Assembly: GCA_036583965.1 (NCBI GenBank)
Contig: JAZBQD010000014.1
Coordinates: forward strand, 45,441,490 to 45,505,489
DNA length: 64,000 bases
Source: Prunella strophiata
Lineage: Eukaryota; Chordata; Aves; Passeriformes; Prunellidae
Direction: 5' to 3'
The position numbers were made by a program, and so were the translations under genes. This document shows positions 1 through 12,960 of the stretch, piece after piece (the first letter of the stretch is position 1; every line of letters begins with the position of its first letter). Below the pieces are notes generated by a model. That model ran no database searches. It was not told the origin of the DNA and was given only the letters and a program-made list of their open reading frames with translations.

Positions 1-3000
1 TGTATGACATACACTCTCTGTTCATAACATCTCACAGACTGACTCACACTCAGGGAATCAAATGTAAATGATACAATAAAGAGGAAATTAAAAAGTGGTA
101 CAAATATTTGTAGTGTGAAGTCATGATGTTCAGCCAAAAAGTGATTATTCAGACAGAATTAAGTGGAACAAACTGAGAACCACAGGCAGTATTTGAAAAT
201 TAGCCCACAAGCCCCCCAAACTTCTAAAAGCTTCTAGTGGATTCCTAATCCTAAGGTCTGAGAACTGCTACTTCCATTAGCAAGAATAAGAACTGTTCCT
301 CAAGAGAGAGTTAGACAACTGAGGTTGAGACTTTCTATGATTAAAGATATGAGACTGAAAACTGTCTGTGCTTCCATTTCAGTAATGCATGAAGTTCACT
401 GTAAAAAAAAAAAAAAAAAGTATTTTCTTTTGTTACAGGAAAAAAAGGATAGGTATAAATAGGGAAGAGAAGGAAACAGAAACACAGGGGAAAAAGTAAA
501 AAGTGGGATTAGGTATGTTTTCATAAATGCAGGTCTTGAGAGTGGGTTTACTTTCAAAGTTCACCTGACTTCAACAAATATCATGGTCTTTGAAAGATTC
601 ATGAACTGACAGAATCATATATGCAGCATGCTACTGAAAGCTAGGGCTCTCATTAAGTGACATTTTGAAATTACAGACTTAAAGGCACATCTTACCTTAT
701 ACTTCCATTATTTATATAAAAAAAAATAAAATTGCACAATATTTTTTTTGAAACAGAATATTTTGATCTTTTGGCTAGGCCTTCTCAAGCATTTCTAGTT
801 TATCAATATTTTCTTCCCTACTACAAAAATAGCACATACACATTTCAGATGCTTGTCTTGGGACATTCTATTAGCCTGCACTTGAAAGCAAACACCAGGA
901 ATTTGACAAATGTGTCAAAACAACCACGATTGAAACCATTACAAATATAGATACCCATATATTTACTGCAAGATTAATGTGGAGGAAAGGTGCTAATTTG
1001 AGAGTTGCCAAGTCTCAGCTCCACAAAATGGTAGAGAACACACATCAGCAATGCCAAATCTACATAAAGTTTACACTCTCCAGAGCACACAGGAATTGCT
1101 ACATTCAGTAATAAAATATAATTCAATATTTGCAGTGCTTTGCTTCTTTGTCTTTTCTGCAGAGAAGGCTTAAAGCACAACATGATGTTAGTTCTATATT
1201 TTTGATTATCTTGTAAGTTTTATATGAACTCAGTTCAGAGAACAGAGATTATTAAACAAGAAAATATCTTCAGCATGAAACACCTTGCAATCATATAGTC
1301 TTTTACATCTTTTATATATGAGGAAAATGTTTTAAAACATGCTATGCTTCTCACATATTTTTTTGATGGTTTTGTCAGTTTGCTTGTTTTCCCGCAGTGA
1401 AATCCCTTGCACTCATTTTCACTGTCCTTTCAACACACCTTCCTTCCTTCTACTATCTGAAATGTCTGGCTTTGTGCTGTTACTAAATACACAGTCCTGA
1501 AGGGCTGCTGCAACTGCCTACTCACACACTGCAGCAGCATTGAACTCAGCCAGGATGTTCTTTCAAGTGCTTTGAAATACCTTGAGATAGAGAAGGTATT
1601 ATAGAAAAGCAAACTCTTTTCTGTTTTATCCATGTAAACAGAAATCTATACTGTCTTCTGCTGTGAACTAACAAAGGCTGCTGCATGACAGATGAAATGA
1701 AATTCAGGAGACCCACCATGAGAGTAATCCTTTCAAATGCATCTAGGATTGTTCAGATGATAAAAAAAAATGTGGCCACGAGTATTCATACATTATTAAA
1801 AAAAAAAAAAAAGGTAGGATGAGTAAAATATTAAACTAGATGAGATTCTACATGCCTGAAAGACATTTTTGTACTTAATACCAAATGATTCTGCAAACCT
1901 CATCCCAGACTGTGACTAAGTGTGAAAAAATGCCTACTGATAGAACAAATTAGGAGTGAAAATATAAGAAAAACAAAAATGATTTTTAATGACAATTAAA
2001 ATTTTAAATTTAAAAAATAAAAAAATAAAATAACAAAAAAAAGCAAAGCATTTTTCCTAAGAGGGTCTCTGTGCATTTTATTCAGGTAGCCTAATAAAAG
2101 TTGTTACTTTTAGCAATTACTTTTCCTCTTTATATAACTGGATTAGCAATGCCACACTAAGTGCATTTCTGGTGAATTACCCAGAACCCCAGGAGACTTT
2201 CCAGTTTATTGTTTCATATTTCAAATTGTACCTATCTAGCAAATGTATTTGCAATTTGCTGGCTATTTTCAATTTTAGCTTGCAATACACAGAGGCTGTG
2301 AATTATAAGAAACAGTTCAGAAACTACAAGCATTTTTCACATACATAACTGAGAAAAAGGTATTCCATTTATGGTATGCAATCCTTTTCTTAGTGTTAAA
2401 ACATGAGATTGATTATGAGTTTTAGAATTAGCCCTAGGTACTGGGAGATGTTGCTCACTGGCAAAGTGCTACCTCTGACTATGGTGGTTTGAAGGACAGG
2501 TTAGTTCTTACTATACAAATGGAAAGATTATCTCTGTTACCTGTATTTAGCATTTATATGCCACAAAACCACATGAGAATAACAGAGGAATTCTCTAAAT
2601 ATGACACAGGAATAAGAATCTTCTGGTGCATGGCTGTATGACAAAGATATGATCCCATTTTTCTGCAAATGTTGCCAGCCCTGGACAGATGGAGCATGGC
2701 AGGGGCTGGAGCAAGGCATTGCTGGGAGAGCCATGTGCTGTCCCTTGCTGGGGACAGTCTGTGGTCATACCCCTGCAGCACAGCATCAGCAGGAAAATCC
2801 TGCTGAGGGATGAAGTCCTGACATCACTGACCCTGGCAAAACTTCCAGAGACATGATTTTTCCCGAGTTTTAAATACTTTAACATACTGTACAAACCAAA
2901 GACAAGATAAACCCATTCTAGCCTACAAAAAGTTTGGGGATTTTTTCACCTGACTTAGGTAATAAAGCTATTGCAAATGCCCCAGGCCTCAAGGAAGCAT

Positions 3001-5057
3001 GCAATTATTTTTAAAAGTGGAATGTATCTTTATATCTATACAGAACAGAAAAATGAATGCAATATTCTCTAAGAGATTGCTTAATGTCATTGCTGTGCTG
3101 TCACTGAAAGCCTTGTTAATACTGGAGCCTAATTTGCACTTTTACCGAAATTTCAAGATGATGAAAAGATGACGTATCTTTTGTCCTGTTCCAAATTCAA
3201 TGAAACAATATGTTACCCTTTGTTGCAGAGAAGATGTGAAATCTAAATCTACCTGTCTTAATGCTATGTAACACTTATTCTATGAAAAGTTTAAATTAGT
3301 CCCCAGAAAGCTGGCACCATTCCATTTTAAAGATAAAATTTAATTCTTTATTTCAAAACCTATAAGAAGCATCTCTCTATTAATTTTTTTTTTCATAGGA
3401 AACTTTGATAGATTTAGTCCCTTATGAATCTCATTTAAAAATACATGCATTTAAATGCCAATTGGGACTTTCTCTAGAGAGCTAAGAATAAAGGTTTTAA
3501 AGTGGAATTCAGAAAGAAGAGTAAAGTTAATGTTTTTATTCCCAAGGTAACTGAATCTTTTCCAGGTACTACTGGCATCTGCTACTTTGTCTACTTCTGG
3601 TAAACAGAGCTATTTCTCCTTAGATTATATAGTTTACTTTTCAGAAAAAGCACCCAGGTATTCTGACAAGGAAAAAGCCTCTGAAGAATAATCAAACCTT
3701 ATTTTTATCCACTGTATCAACACTTTGTTGAAACTACAGGTGTTGTACTATTACTGCTTTTTGTTTCACTAGTCTTGGTTTCTGCAGCAAGACACTATCA
3801 AGAGCACAAGACCATAATGATCCATAATAAAACTAGCACATGTAGCAGCATATTATTAAGTACCATTGAAAAAAGGAATATAATTTGCAATAGAGATTAT
3901 ACTGATATTGTTTACTAAGTTCATTTTACATAGATATTTATCATTGAGTTGGAAGAATTCGTTCACTGAGGCTTTCTAGATTATAAGTGTGCTAGCTCTT
4001 TAATTATGTATAATCATATTGGATTTTCAATAGATCAACCATTCACTTTAAATCTTGGATTCTGTAAAAATTGTATGTCTGCTCTGACCTCACTTTTTTG
4101 ACCAAAAAAAGGAAAACTTCAGATTTAAATACTAGAAGAAAGTGCATTTCTTTCTTTCTGAGCTTACAAACATGAGATACCTGTAGGTTAGGATTACTCA
4201 AAGAATATTTGTGCTTTTTTAACAATTACTTTATAATGTATCGTCTGTGTAGCCTATCTTCACTTTTCAGTCTCTGTGGAACTTATCACAGGAAAAGCTA
4301 CAAACTGTGATTTTTTTTTTCTGTATTTTAATTTTTTCCTTTTGCTTTCAATATGTTTGTGTAAGCATCATTGAATAAGTGCATGTTCTCTTTTCCTGTA
4401 TAACCCTGGGAATATAGTAGATGTCTTCAGTGTACCAAGAAACACAGGTTTATGCTACTAGGATAAAAACTAACTGTAGAGGTTAAGTTTGGTTTCACGG
4501 GATTTGCCTCTCAGGTTACAATTTCAAAGGCCCAGTGTGTTGTTAGGGCCAGAGCTCTTTTTGATGGATAAATCCCTAATAGCCTGAGACATAGTAACAG
4601 GGGTAAAACTGAGGTTACTATGCTGTTCTACCTCAGGTAGTGTGAGATTCACTAAAAAATTTGCAAGTCAGGGAGAATGTGAAAGCTCAGCTGGCAGTCA
4701 ATATTTTTTTTCCCCTCTCTGTGAAGTCTGCAGCTTTTTTCTATATATAAGCAATCTATTTGAATGTGATGAAGCACTAAGGTTTCACACACTTAAAGAC
4801 AAGTGATAAATTGAAATGACATGGCTCTGTTGCTAGTTTACTGCTGAAGTAATCCAAATACCTTTTTAGTTTTTGTTACTGTCAAATTAATTTGTGTAAA
4901 ATGTGCCAGGAGAGAACTCTAAAAGCAAACCAGGGAAGAAAGATATCCCATTATAATCTTCTATTTTAGTGCATGACTTACTTCAGGCTGCAGTGTTTCC
5001 TGAAACTTCAAACTAAAACACAGATGTAAAATAAGCCTTCCATACAAACCCCACTGC

Positions 5058-5071
5058 ATGCAAATGCAAAT
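5058..5071 (+). promoter_or_regulatory. Two overlapping octamer motifs (POU-factor site candidate)
   Basis: ATGCAAATGCAAAT contains ATGCAAAT at 5058-5065 and again at 5064-5071. Each is a perfect match to the octamer bound by POU/Oct proteins. Function is inferred from the motif alone. Confidence 0.35.
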
Positions 5072-6006
5072 ATAAATGATCAAGACAGTATTTTATTATT
5101 TTTTTTTTTAAGAATATAGTTCAAACATGAGATGAATGCTAAAACAGAAATAGAAGATTTTTCTTCTACTGTTATCTGAGTTGCATCTGTTTTCTATGCA
5201 TAATGCAAAGTACACAGTTTTGAACAAATTTGGAAGGGAAGGGTGAATATTATAGAAGGGAAGAGATATGAGCATTTTGATATGAACTTTGTTACTAACT
5301 TATGTACTAAAATCCATTTCTTGAACAAGTTTCCATTGCACAAACATACCTGTTTTGCACTGGTATGTGCACAACTAGTGGGGCTAGTAGGGCACCCAGC
5401 AGTATAAGGAAACAATGAACTGTAGATTTTAAATAAATGCATTTACTACTGCTGCTTCTTGAAATGGAGATGCTGTGACAACAGAAAAATACTTATGAAA
5501 GATTTACAGGAAAAGTCTCTCAGAGAACCTAACAGCAGGGAGATATAAGAGAGTTCCAAATGGGATCCAAAGTGACTAAAGGACATTTCTTCCTAACTCA
5601 CATCATTAAGTGTAAACATGAAGACTTTATTCTTTGTTAGTATTTTTTGTCTTGTTCAATCTAAATATTTTTCATTTAAGGGCTTTTTAATACTATCAAA
5701 ATCTTTAATTGACAATACAATGGTTTAATTGAAAATTGATATGAACCAAAATTCACTCTGATATTACAAACATTTTAATAACTGTGAAAATTAGATTTAT
5801 TCTTTACATGGCTCCACTCACTAAGCATAATCAGATCTTATATTAACTAAGGAAAGTTTTGAATTGTGACCTTATGCTTTTATTGATGCATGCAGAACTC
5901 CAAGGGCCTCTAAAATTCCTCTGACAATACATAAGACTTAACAGCATATTTGAGTACAGATGTCATGAATATGAAACAGTTTCTGAAGTCCTGTAGTAGT
6001 AGTTCT

Positions 6007-6029
6007 TAAGTCCTGTATTACAGGACTTA
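6007..6029. repeat. Perfect inverted repeat, 11-bp arms, 1-bp spacer
   Basis: TAAGTCCTGTA is followed by one T and then TACAGGACTTA. A related GAAGTCCTGTAG lies about 20 bp upstream (5985-5996). Arms of this length with so short a spacer are not expected by chance in 64 kb. Confidence 0.85.
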
Positions 6030-7314
6030 GCAGAAAACAATGCATGCCTCAGAGAAAACAGTATATTGAGCTTGTCAAAGGGGAGTGTTATATCTCTTCA
6101 CAGCTTGAGGATACAGAGAACACAGCAGTTGCAGCAATACCAGAACTTCTGGGGGGGCATGCCTAATTTCACTCCAAAGTGCATGTTCATTTTTTTACTA
6201 TTCAGTTTGGAAGACTAACACAAGTATTTCTGACTTATCCTATGTGTGGAAACCTGCACTAGCAGCATTTGAAGAAGAAATTTCAATTAGTGTCTCATGG
6301 TTGTGACAGAATTTTAAGAGTCTTAGGAAAAAAAGGATCCTGGAATGCCTGTGTCTAATCTCTAAAACTGCAAAAAACATCATCTGGTGTGCTTTTTCTA
6401 CTTGCCAAGGCCTCTGAAATGTGAAGGTGATCATTACATTAGGTGGAGCTATAACCTGCCAAGGAGCAGTCATGGAGAATTTTGTAGGTAGTCACTTCTT
6501 CTGATCCCTCTCCTTTTTCAGTGTATTACATCTTGTTTTGGTCATAGGCTTCCCCTGGCTTTCATTAGAGGTAGTGTGTATATGGCCAAAATTCAGTGTT
6601 GGATACCAGTTTCACATCTGTTACAGAGTAGTCCAGAGTCTGTTATTTTGGCATTTAAATGATACAAATCCTGGTTTCTAATAAGTTGCAAATTAAACCT
6701 GAATTTTAATTTTCATAATATGAAAATATATTAATATGATTGAGTATAAGACAGAATTGAAAATAATAAACTGCTAAAATGACAGTACCTTTAAACTTTC
6801 TGTTATTTTTTGTGTGAATTTTTAGTGAAAGGAAGATGAGCTTTTGGCTTTAAAATTTCTGACTGGCTAAGCTACAAAAAACCTGAGTCCTGCTAAGGTG
6901 ATCCAAAAGAAAAATTGGGAAGGTTTGTAGCTCTTTGCTTTCCTATCTTGGTTGTGTACCAAGTCAAAGCTATATTCTACAAATAATAACTCTGGCAGTG
7001 TTGACTAAAGGTTTTAATAAGTTTAACCCCTTTGCTTAAGTACCCCTTCAAATACATTAACCCAATGCTTGTAAAGCAGTCTATGTGGGGACCATTTACC
7101 AGGCTCTTAAGAAAGACCATGGAGTTAGTTGTCCAGAAAATAACTGATAATTCATTTTACCATCATAGAATATGGACTTTTTTTTTTTCTTATTAGTTTA
7201 ACTGATGCTGCACAGATTTTTGTTACTAAAATTGCATGACTTCCACCAGAAGTGGAAGTGTTATTTTGCAGAATTGTAGATTTGTCTTGTCTTTCTTTCT
7301 TCCTCATTCTTTAT

Positions 7315-7338
7315 AATTATTGATCAATTATTGATCAA
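7315..7338. repeat. 11-bp tandem duplication forming a palindrome
   Basis: AATTATTGATC occurs twice in a row and a third partial copy follows. TTGATCAAT and ATTGATCAA flank a single T, giving 9-bp inverted arms. Confidence 0.8.
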
Positions 7339-9189
7339 TGACCCATTATTTAGAGTGAAAATTGTTCATTGTCTTCAGATTTATACCTGTGCTAGGAAAG
7401 AAATATCAGACCTTGTCATCACACCATGTTAACTACTACTGTGGTTTCCTTCTACTACCATTGCAAAAAGTGATATCTCACAAATATGAGGTGTACAAGT
7501 TAACAACCCCCAAAGCTTGTAATCTGGTCTCCCAGCCCCAAGAAGATATATTGCATGGAAGAAGAGACAGCACTGGTATAAGCCCTAATACATATACATT
7601 TTAGAAGAGCATTCTTTAAAATTATATTGGGATAGATTACCTGGGGTAAAAATGAAATTTTGCAATTAGAAAATGTGATATTGAGTTACAGACCTTGCAG
7701 ATTGCAGGCATTGTTATCAAGGTTCACAATCAAAGTTTAAATGGGACATGTTTCATGACCACAGAGGGCTGATGGTCACATGATAGGAGATTTCAGGTTT
7801 GCATCAAATGCAATTGAACACATTTTAAATAATTCCATCAGAACATACATTATAGCTACATAAATGGTGCATATGTGAAAGAGGAAATACCAGTTTTCCT
7901 GCTATACACAACTCTTTTCTAAATCTCCAGACTGACAAGAGAAAAACAAAAACTGTGTTGGTTCCTGAATCTGGCATTGAGTTGTAGGAGCTCTTAATTA
8001 AAATCTTCAAAAAAATTCAAACCTTAATAGATGCTAATCTGCAGTGCCCAAATCCTCAGAGCAAGCTAAATTAAAAGAACTATATCCAACTTTAATTAAG
8101 TACCAGTATCTTCAATCAAGGGAAGAGGAAAATATTTTATGATTTGTTTTGCAAACCTATTTGCTAGTCTGTTAGTAGGCATTATCCCTCTCACCAAAAG
8201 TAACATTCTATGGGAATTACCTCTGAAGAATTATTCTTACTTGTCTCTTCTTCAGTGAAAGAGAGAAATAATAACTTGAAAATTCTGCTTATCAATCTGA
8301 ATGCTTCTCTGACAAGACCACTACTATGTTACTCAGAAAATTATTTCCATATTTTATATTCTGAAATTTAATAAATAAATAATAAATAAATATGTCCATT
8401 ATAATTGTATTTCTTTTTTTAAAAAGTCCACACAGTTCGGAAAATGCTTTGATTGGCTTGGATAACAATCAGGAATTAAATTACTTAACAGCAAAAGTCC
8501 TGCTTAATTAAAAATGTAAGTTTTTACTGAATTAGCTGTCATCACCAGAATCAGCAAAATGATTCAGTTTGAACCAGGGTGCTTCATTTATTAAGTCTTT
8601 CAAAATAAGAGATGGAGAAAAGACACAAAATAAACAAGAGAAGCAGTCTGAAACATGCAGGCCCTGGACTTTATTAAAAAGATCCTATAGACATAAAATA
8701 TATAAAAACAAATGTTTGAAAGATCAGAATCCTAGTCCAAATCAGATATAGATCAAATTAAATATTGTTATTTGCTCCATAACATAACTATAAAGTCTGA
8801 AGTAGTACTTAAAAAAAAAAAAAAAAAAAGTGTTTGCTGTTAATATTTGAAGGAAAATTTTTTCTTCTCTGCCCAGGCTGGAGTTTAAACATGGCCAGGT
8901 TAGGAAAATTCATGATGTCTAGTTTATCTTCCAAACTCTTCATTTTAGAACAGAAGGAATACAAATAAAGGTTTGCAAAGAACCATTTGTACAATCTAAA
9001 ATGCAATTTGATGCCCTTGATAATCCTCTGAGAGACTGCAGCAATAAAAAAGTAAATTTACTATTTTCTCTCTCTTTAGAAATGTGATTACATCAGAGTA
9101 AACACATAAATTTTGTCAGTTTACTGTCCTATTGCTAAATGAAAGAGTTCACTGACAAAATAAAATAAAAAAAATCCTATGTGCACAGA

Positions 9190-9650
9190 TATACAGGTAG
9201 GAAGGAACATCTGGAGATTACCTTGTCCAGCCTCCTACATGGGAGGACTCAGCCAACTCAGGCTGCTCAGGGCTCTCCAGGCAGACTTTTTTACTATCTC
9301 CAAAAATGGAGATCTTCCTAACTTTTTCAATAACCAATGACTTTGGTTATGACTTTTATTATGACTTTGCCATAATGAAAAAAACCCCAAACTTAAATAC
9401 CTTAATATCTGTTCAGAACTTTGGGTGCTGTGCCTGCTGTCTCTTGTCCCATGCCTCTGTGTCTCAGAGGAGTCTGGCCCTGCCTTCCCCACACACTGTG
9501 CAGCAGCTGAGCACAGCTCTGCTCTCTCCTTGCAGCCTTCCCACCCAAGGATGAGCAAACCCTCTTCTTGAGCCTCTTCATGGTGTGCTACAGGTCTGTC
9601 ACAGGGGCCTTTCTCAGGGCTTATTTACCAACTCTTCTGCAGGGAATCCC
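9190..9650 (-). mobile_element. CR1 LINE 3' fragment
   Basis: The plus strand reads as antisense CR1. It begins GGAAGGAACATCTGGAGATT and CCTTGTCCAGCCTCC, then TATCTCCAAAAATGGAGATC, CTGCTGTCTCTTGTCCCATG and GAGGAGTCTGGCCCTGCC. A roughly 110-bp AT-rich stretch near 9310-9420 is diverged. The 3' end of the element is at the low-coordinate side. Confidence 0.82.
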
Positions 9651-12284
9651 CAAAGAACTCTATCCTGACTGCACCAAGTGCATGGAAAACATCACTTCCC
9701 TCAAATAATTCATAGAAGTACTGGTACAGTATTTATCATGGTTCAATAATGTTTTGCTTCTAAATGAAATAAACATACATGTGTAAATAAACACATACAC
9801 ATTGGTTTGCACATTCACTGTCATACAAATATACTTTTTTAACCTTCCAATATGATGTGCAGTCATGTAAACAAGGTGCTAGAGTAAAATAGTCTTATTT
9901 TAGGATAGGGACCTTTAATGACATGAGTACTTATTACACCAAAGCATTTATCAGTATCCAAAAATGGAATCAAGGTAAATAAAAATTTCCTACAATTCTG
10001 CAGGCTAAAATTTAGAACTTTTTTTAGTAATCACTGTCTGAGCTTTGAAAATAATCCATGTCCAAGGAGGTAAAATTATAAAGAAATAAATACATTAAGT
10101 GGTTTTTTAAAACTATGTCCTGGCAAATCTTAATATGAATGCCAGCATGAATCAAAATTCCCTACACAGTTAAACTATACAGAAGTCAGCAAGGATTCCT
10201 TTGTGCCTCACAGGCATTAAAACAAGTAAATTTTTTTATTCTATATAGACATTATAATGTTATGAATCCTGCAGAGAGATTATCAAATATAAGGGTATTT
10301 CAATCTGTAACTTGAGAGAAATAGAACTGTAAGGAAACTGATGAAAGAGTATACAGGGTATCACAAATGATTATATTTGAATGCAGAGATGTTTAAATTA
10401 GATAATTAAAAATGATGGCATGATTCTGACAGCTCTCTGATCTCTTTTAATATTTCATTAAATAGATCCCGTACTGTTTCAACATTTTTCCTAGTTTATT
10501 TCAATATAAGTGATGTCAAAAGGCAGCTCAGACTACCATTCTTTCCAATGTAGTTGAAAAAATCTTTAAAGGTTCTTGCATTCAGAAATACTAAATATTT
10601 GCATTAATAATTCATTGTGCTTGAATTTGCTACATAAATCCTGTTCCATAAGCAGAATAAGTGAAGCTTTATCAATGCTGAATAAATTACATTTACAAGT
10701 AATAGAGAAAATTAGCTAGAATGTATAAAATAAGATTTAACATAACTAAGACAAAAAGCCAGCTTTCTATTGCTAAGAAATAGAGTAGCCTTAACTGAGA
10801 GCTTTAGTCACATGATAATAGACATATGCATTGGTTTAAAATAGTCAAGCTAAATATTTTACTTTTCAAAATAATTAGGACAGCTATAGGGGACTTTTTA
10901 TTCTCTATAGTGCAAATTCAGTTAGCCATGATAATTTAATGGACAGTCAGGCCACACAACCTTATTAGCAAGGCTCCCCTTCAGCAGCTCCTGGAGTGAA
11001 TTGTCATTCTCCACAGAAAAGCCACCATCCCAATTTGCATCTCACATACAGTATTCTCTCAAAGGGACAAGCACATTTACCCTTCGAGCTTTATTTATCA
11101 TCAGTCATAACACATAAAGTCCTATCTGTTTTATTCACCATAGATTTTTACAAGTTCAAGCTGTGCATCCAGGCTATTTACTACTGGTAACTTCATGCTC
11201 CATATGCAAAGTCTTTTTTCTGACTGTATATAGTTTCACCTATTTCATGTTTGCCAGTAGCTGGAGATAAATAATATGGAATGGCATTGATTGCATATTT
11301 GCATTGCACATCCTGTTTAAACACAGGCTACATTTCCTCTTTAATACCCAAAAGAGAACTAGAAATGTCACCGATCCCATAAGAGTCATGCCACTCTCCA
11401 AGGCTACATCTCTATAGCAGAGTGAAGGTGCACTGGTGGCAGTGGTAGCAAAAAGTTAACAGAAGAATCTGCAACATCTGCTAGCATATTAATGCTGACA
11501 AGTCCCCAGCAGGTCATTCCCAGCCTTCACTGACTCCTTTGTAATCACTCCTTTCCTTACTTACATTAACTTTATGAGTGTAAGCAGAGATAAGTGTTTT
11601 CTTGTTAAAATCACACTTTCATATTGCCACCCTTGACTATCTCTTCTTGACTGTTCTAAACTAAGAAAAGCAGGGTTTGGTACTCTGCCATTGACATATT
11701 TGTCTTAAGCCTCTTTGAATGGCATTTTGGAGTCAGCAGGTATTTCAGGTCCTGGCAGAGCTCTCTGTGGGAAGTGTGCCCTAGCTATGTGCCTTATTGT
11801 GCAATTTCCTGCAGTGATGTTCAGTGCACTGCTGGGAGCTGTTAAACTCTTCCCACCTCTTGTCTTAGAGGCTGCTCCATTTCAGAGAGATATGTAATCC
11901 TTGCACTAGTTTATAGCTCACATATGAAAGTTTCACCAGATGGCAAGATCATCACCAAGATGATGTGCACTTTTAGGACATGTGGCACTCTTTGCCATTA
12001 TGTAAGTAATTCAAAACTGCAGAGAGAGATCTGCTTCCTCCTTCAACTGTCCACTGAACTCCCTCAGAAGATGACAGAGCAAATGAAGCAGAGATTCTCT
12101 CACAAGCTGCAGACATCTTGGTTTAAATATTTCCTTTACCAGCAGTAACCTCTGTACTCCACTAGAAGTGTAATATTTCTGTTCAACTTACTCCCTAAAG
12201 TAATTTTCTTATTTTCTGCTTTTGACTGCTTGTATTCACTAACAGTAGTTACAGAGAGAAATGATAAATCAACTTAAAAAATAA

Positions 12285-12333
12285 TAAAAAAATTTAAAAT
12301 CATTTTAAAATCATAAAAAAATTTAAAAATCAT
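12285..12333 (+). repeat. AT-rich short tandem repeat
   Basis: Variants of TTTAAAATCAT and A-run plus TTTAAAAATCAT alternate three times. Low-complexity DNA. Confidence 0.7.
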
Positions 12334-12908
12334 GTTCTACTACTGTTAGTAATTGAATTTTCACATTGAGGGTTAACAGTTAAACCATTCCTATCCTATA
12401 GCTGAAAGGAATGATGATTGCCTTTGAAAATCAAATTAAAATAACTAACAAATCCAGCATATTCTGTTCAGTGTCATCCTAGTTTATAGTACCCTAGCCA
12501 CAGTCTACAGGTTTGTGCTGTTAAATGAAAATGTGGTTAAACAGATAGAAATGTTTTTTCAGATATTTTATTCCATGAATTTACAGTACAGAATAGGCAA
12601 TCATAAAAATTGGCCTCTGCAGTAAGGCTGACTAAAAGCAATTTACTGATTTGAAGCCTATGAATGTAAAACTTTTGTCAAACAAAAAATTTAGGCTCAG
12701 GTTCAACAAGATTTAGTTTTGAAAATAAACACATTAAAGATATATTTTTAGGAAAAGGGCTAGGATAGAAACCTGGATGGGCAAAAAGAAATACTTTTGA
12801 CAAGGTACTGAACCCACCTGTGTCACGAGTTTCCAAGGAAGATAAGGAGGATAATAGCTATTTTGCCCTTACACTGGATTGTACAGCTTAATTCATAAAG
12901 AACTTTAT

Positions 12909-12960
12909 CCAAAGCCATTAAAGCCAATAGAAATCTCTCACTGACTTTAATGAGCTTTTG
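12909..12960. repeat. Imperfect inverted repeat of an old amniote repeat type
   Basis: The left arm is CCAAAGCCATTAAAGCCAA and the right arm is TGACTTTAATGAGCTTTTG. They are nearly complementary, with a loop of about 11-14 nt. The pattern resembles the common 'aaagcccattgaagtcaatgg ... cattgacttcaatgggctttgg' repeat of reptiles and birds. Family name not assigned. Confidence 0.5.
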
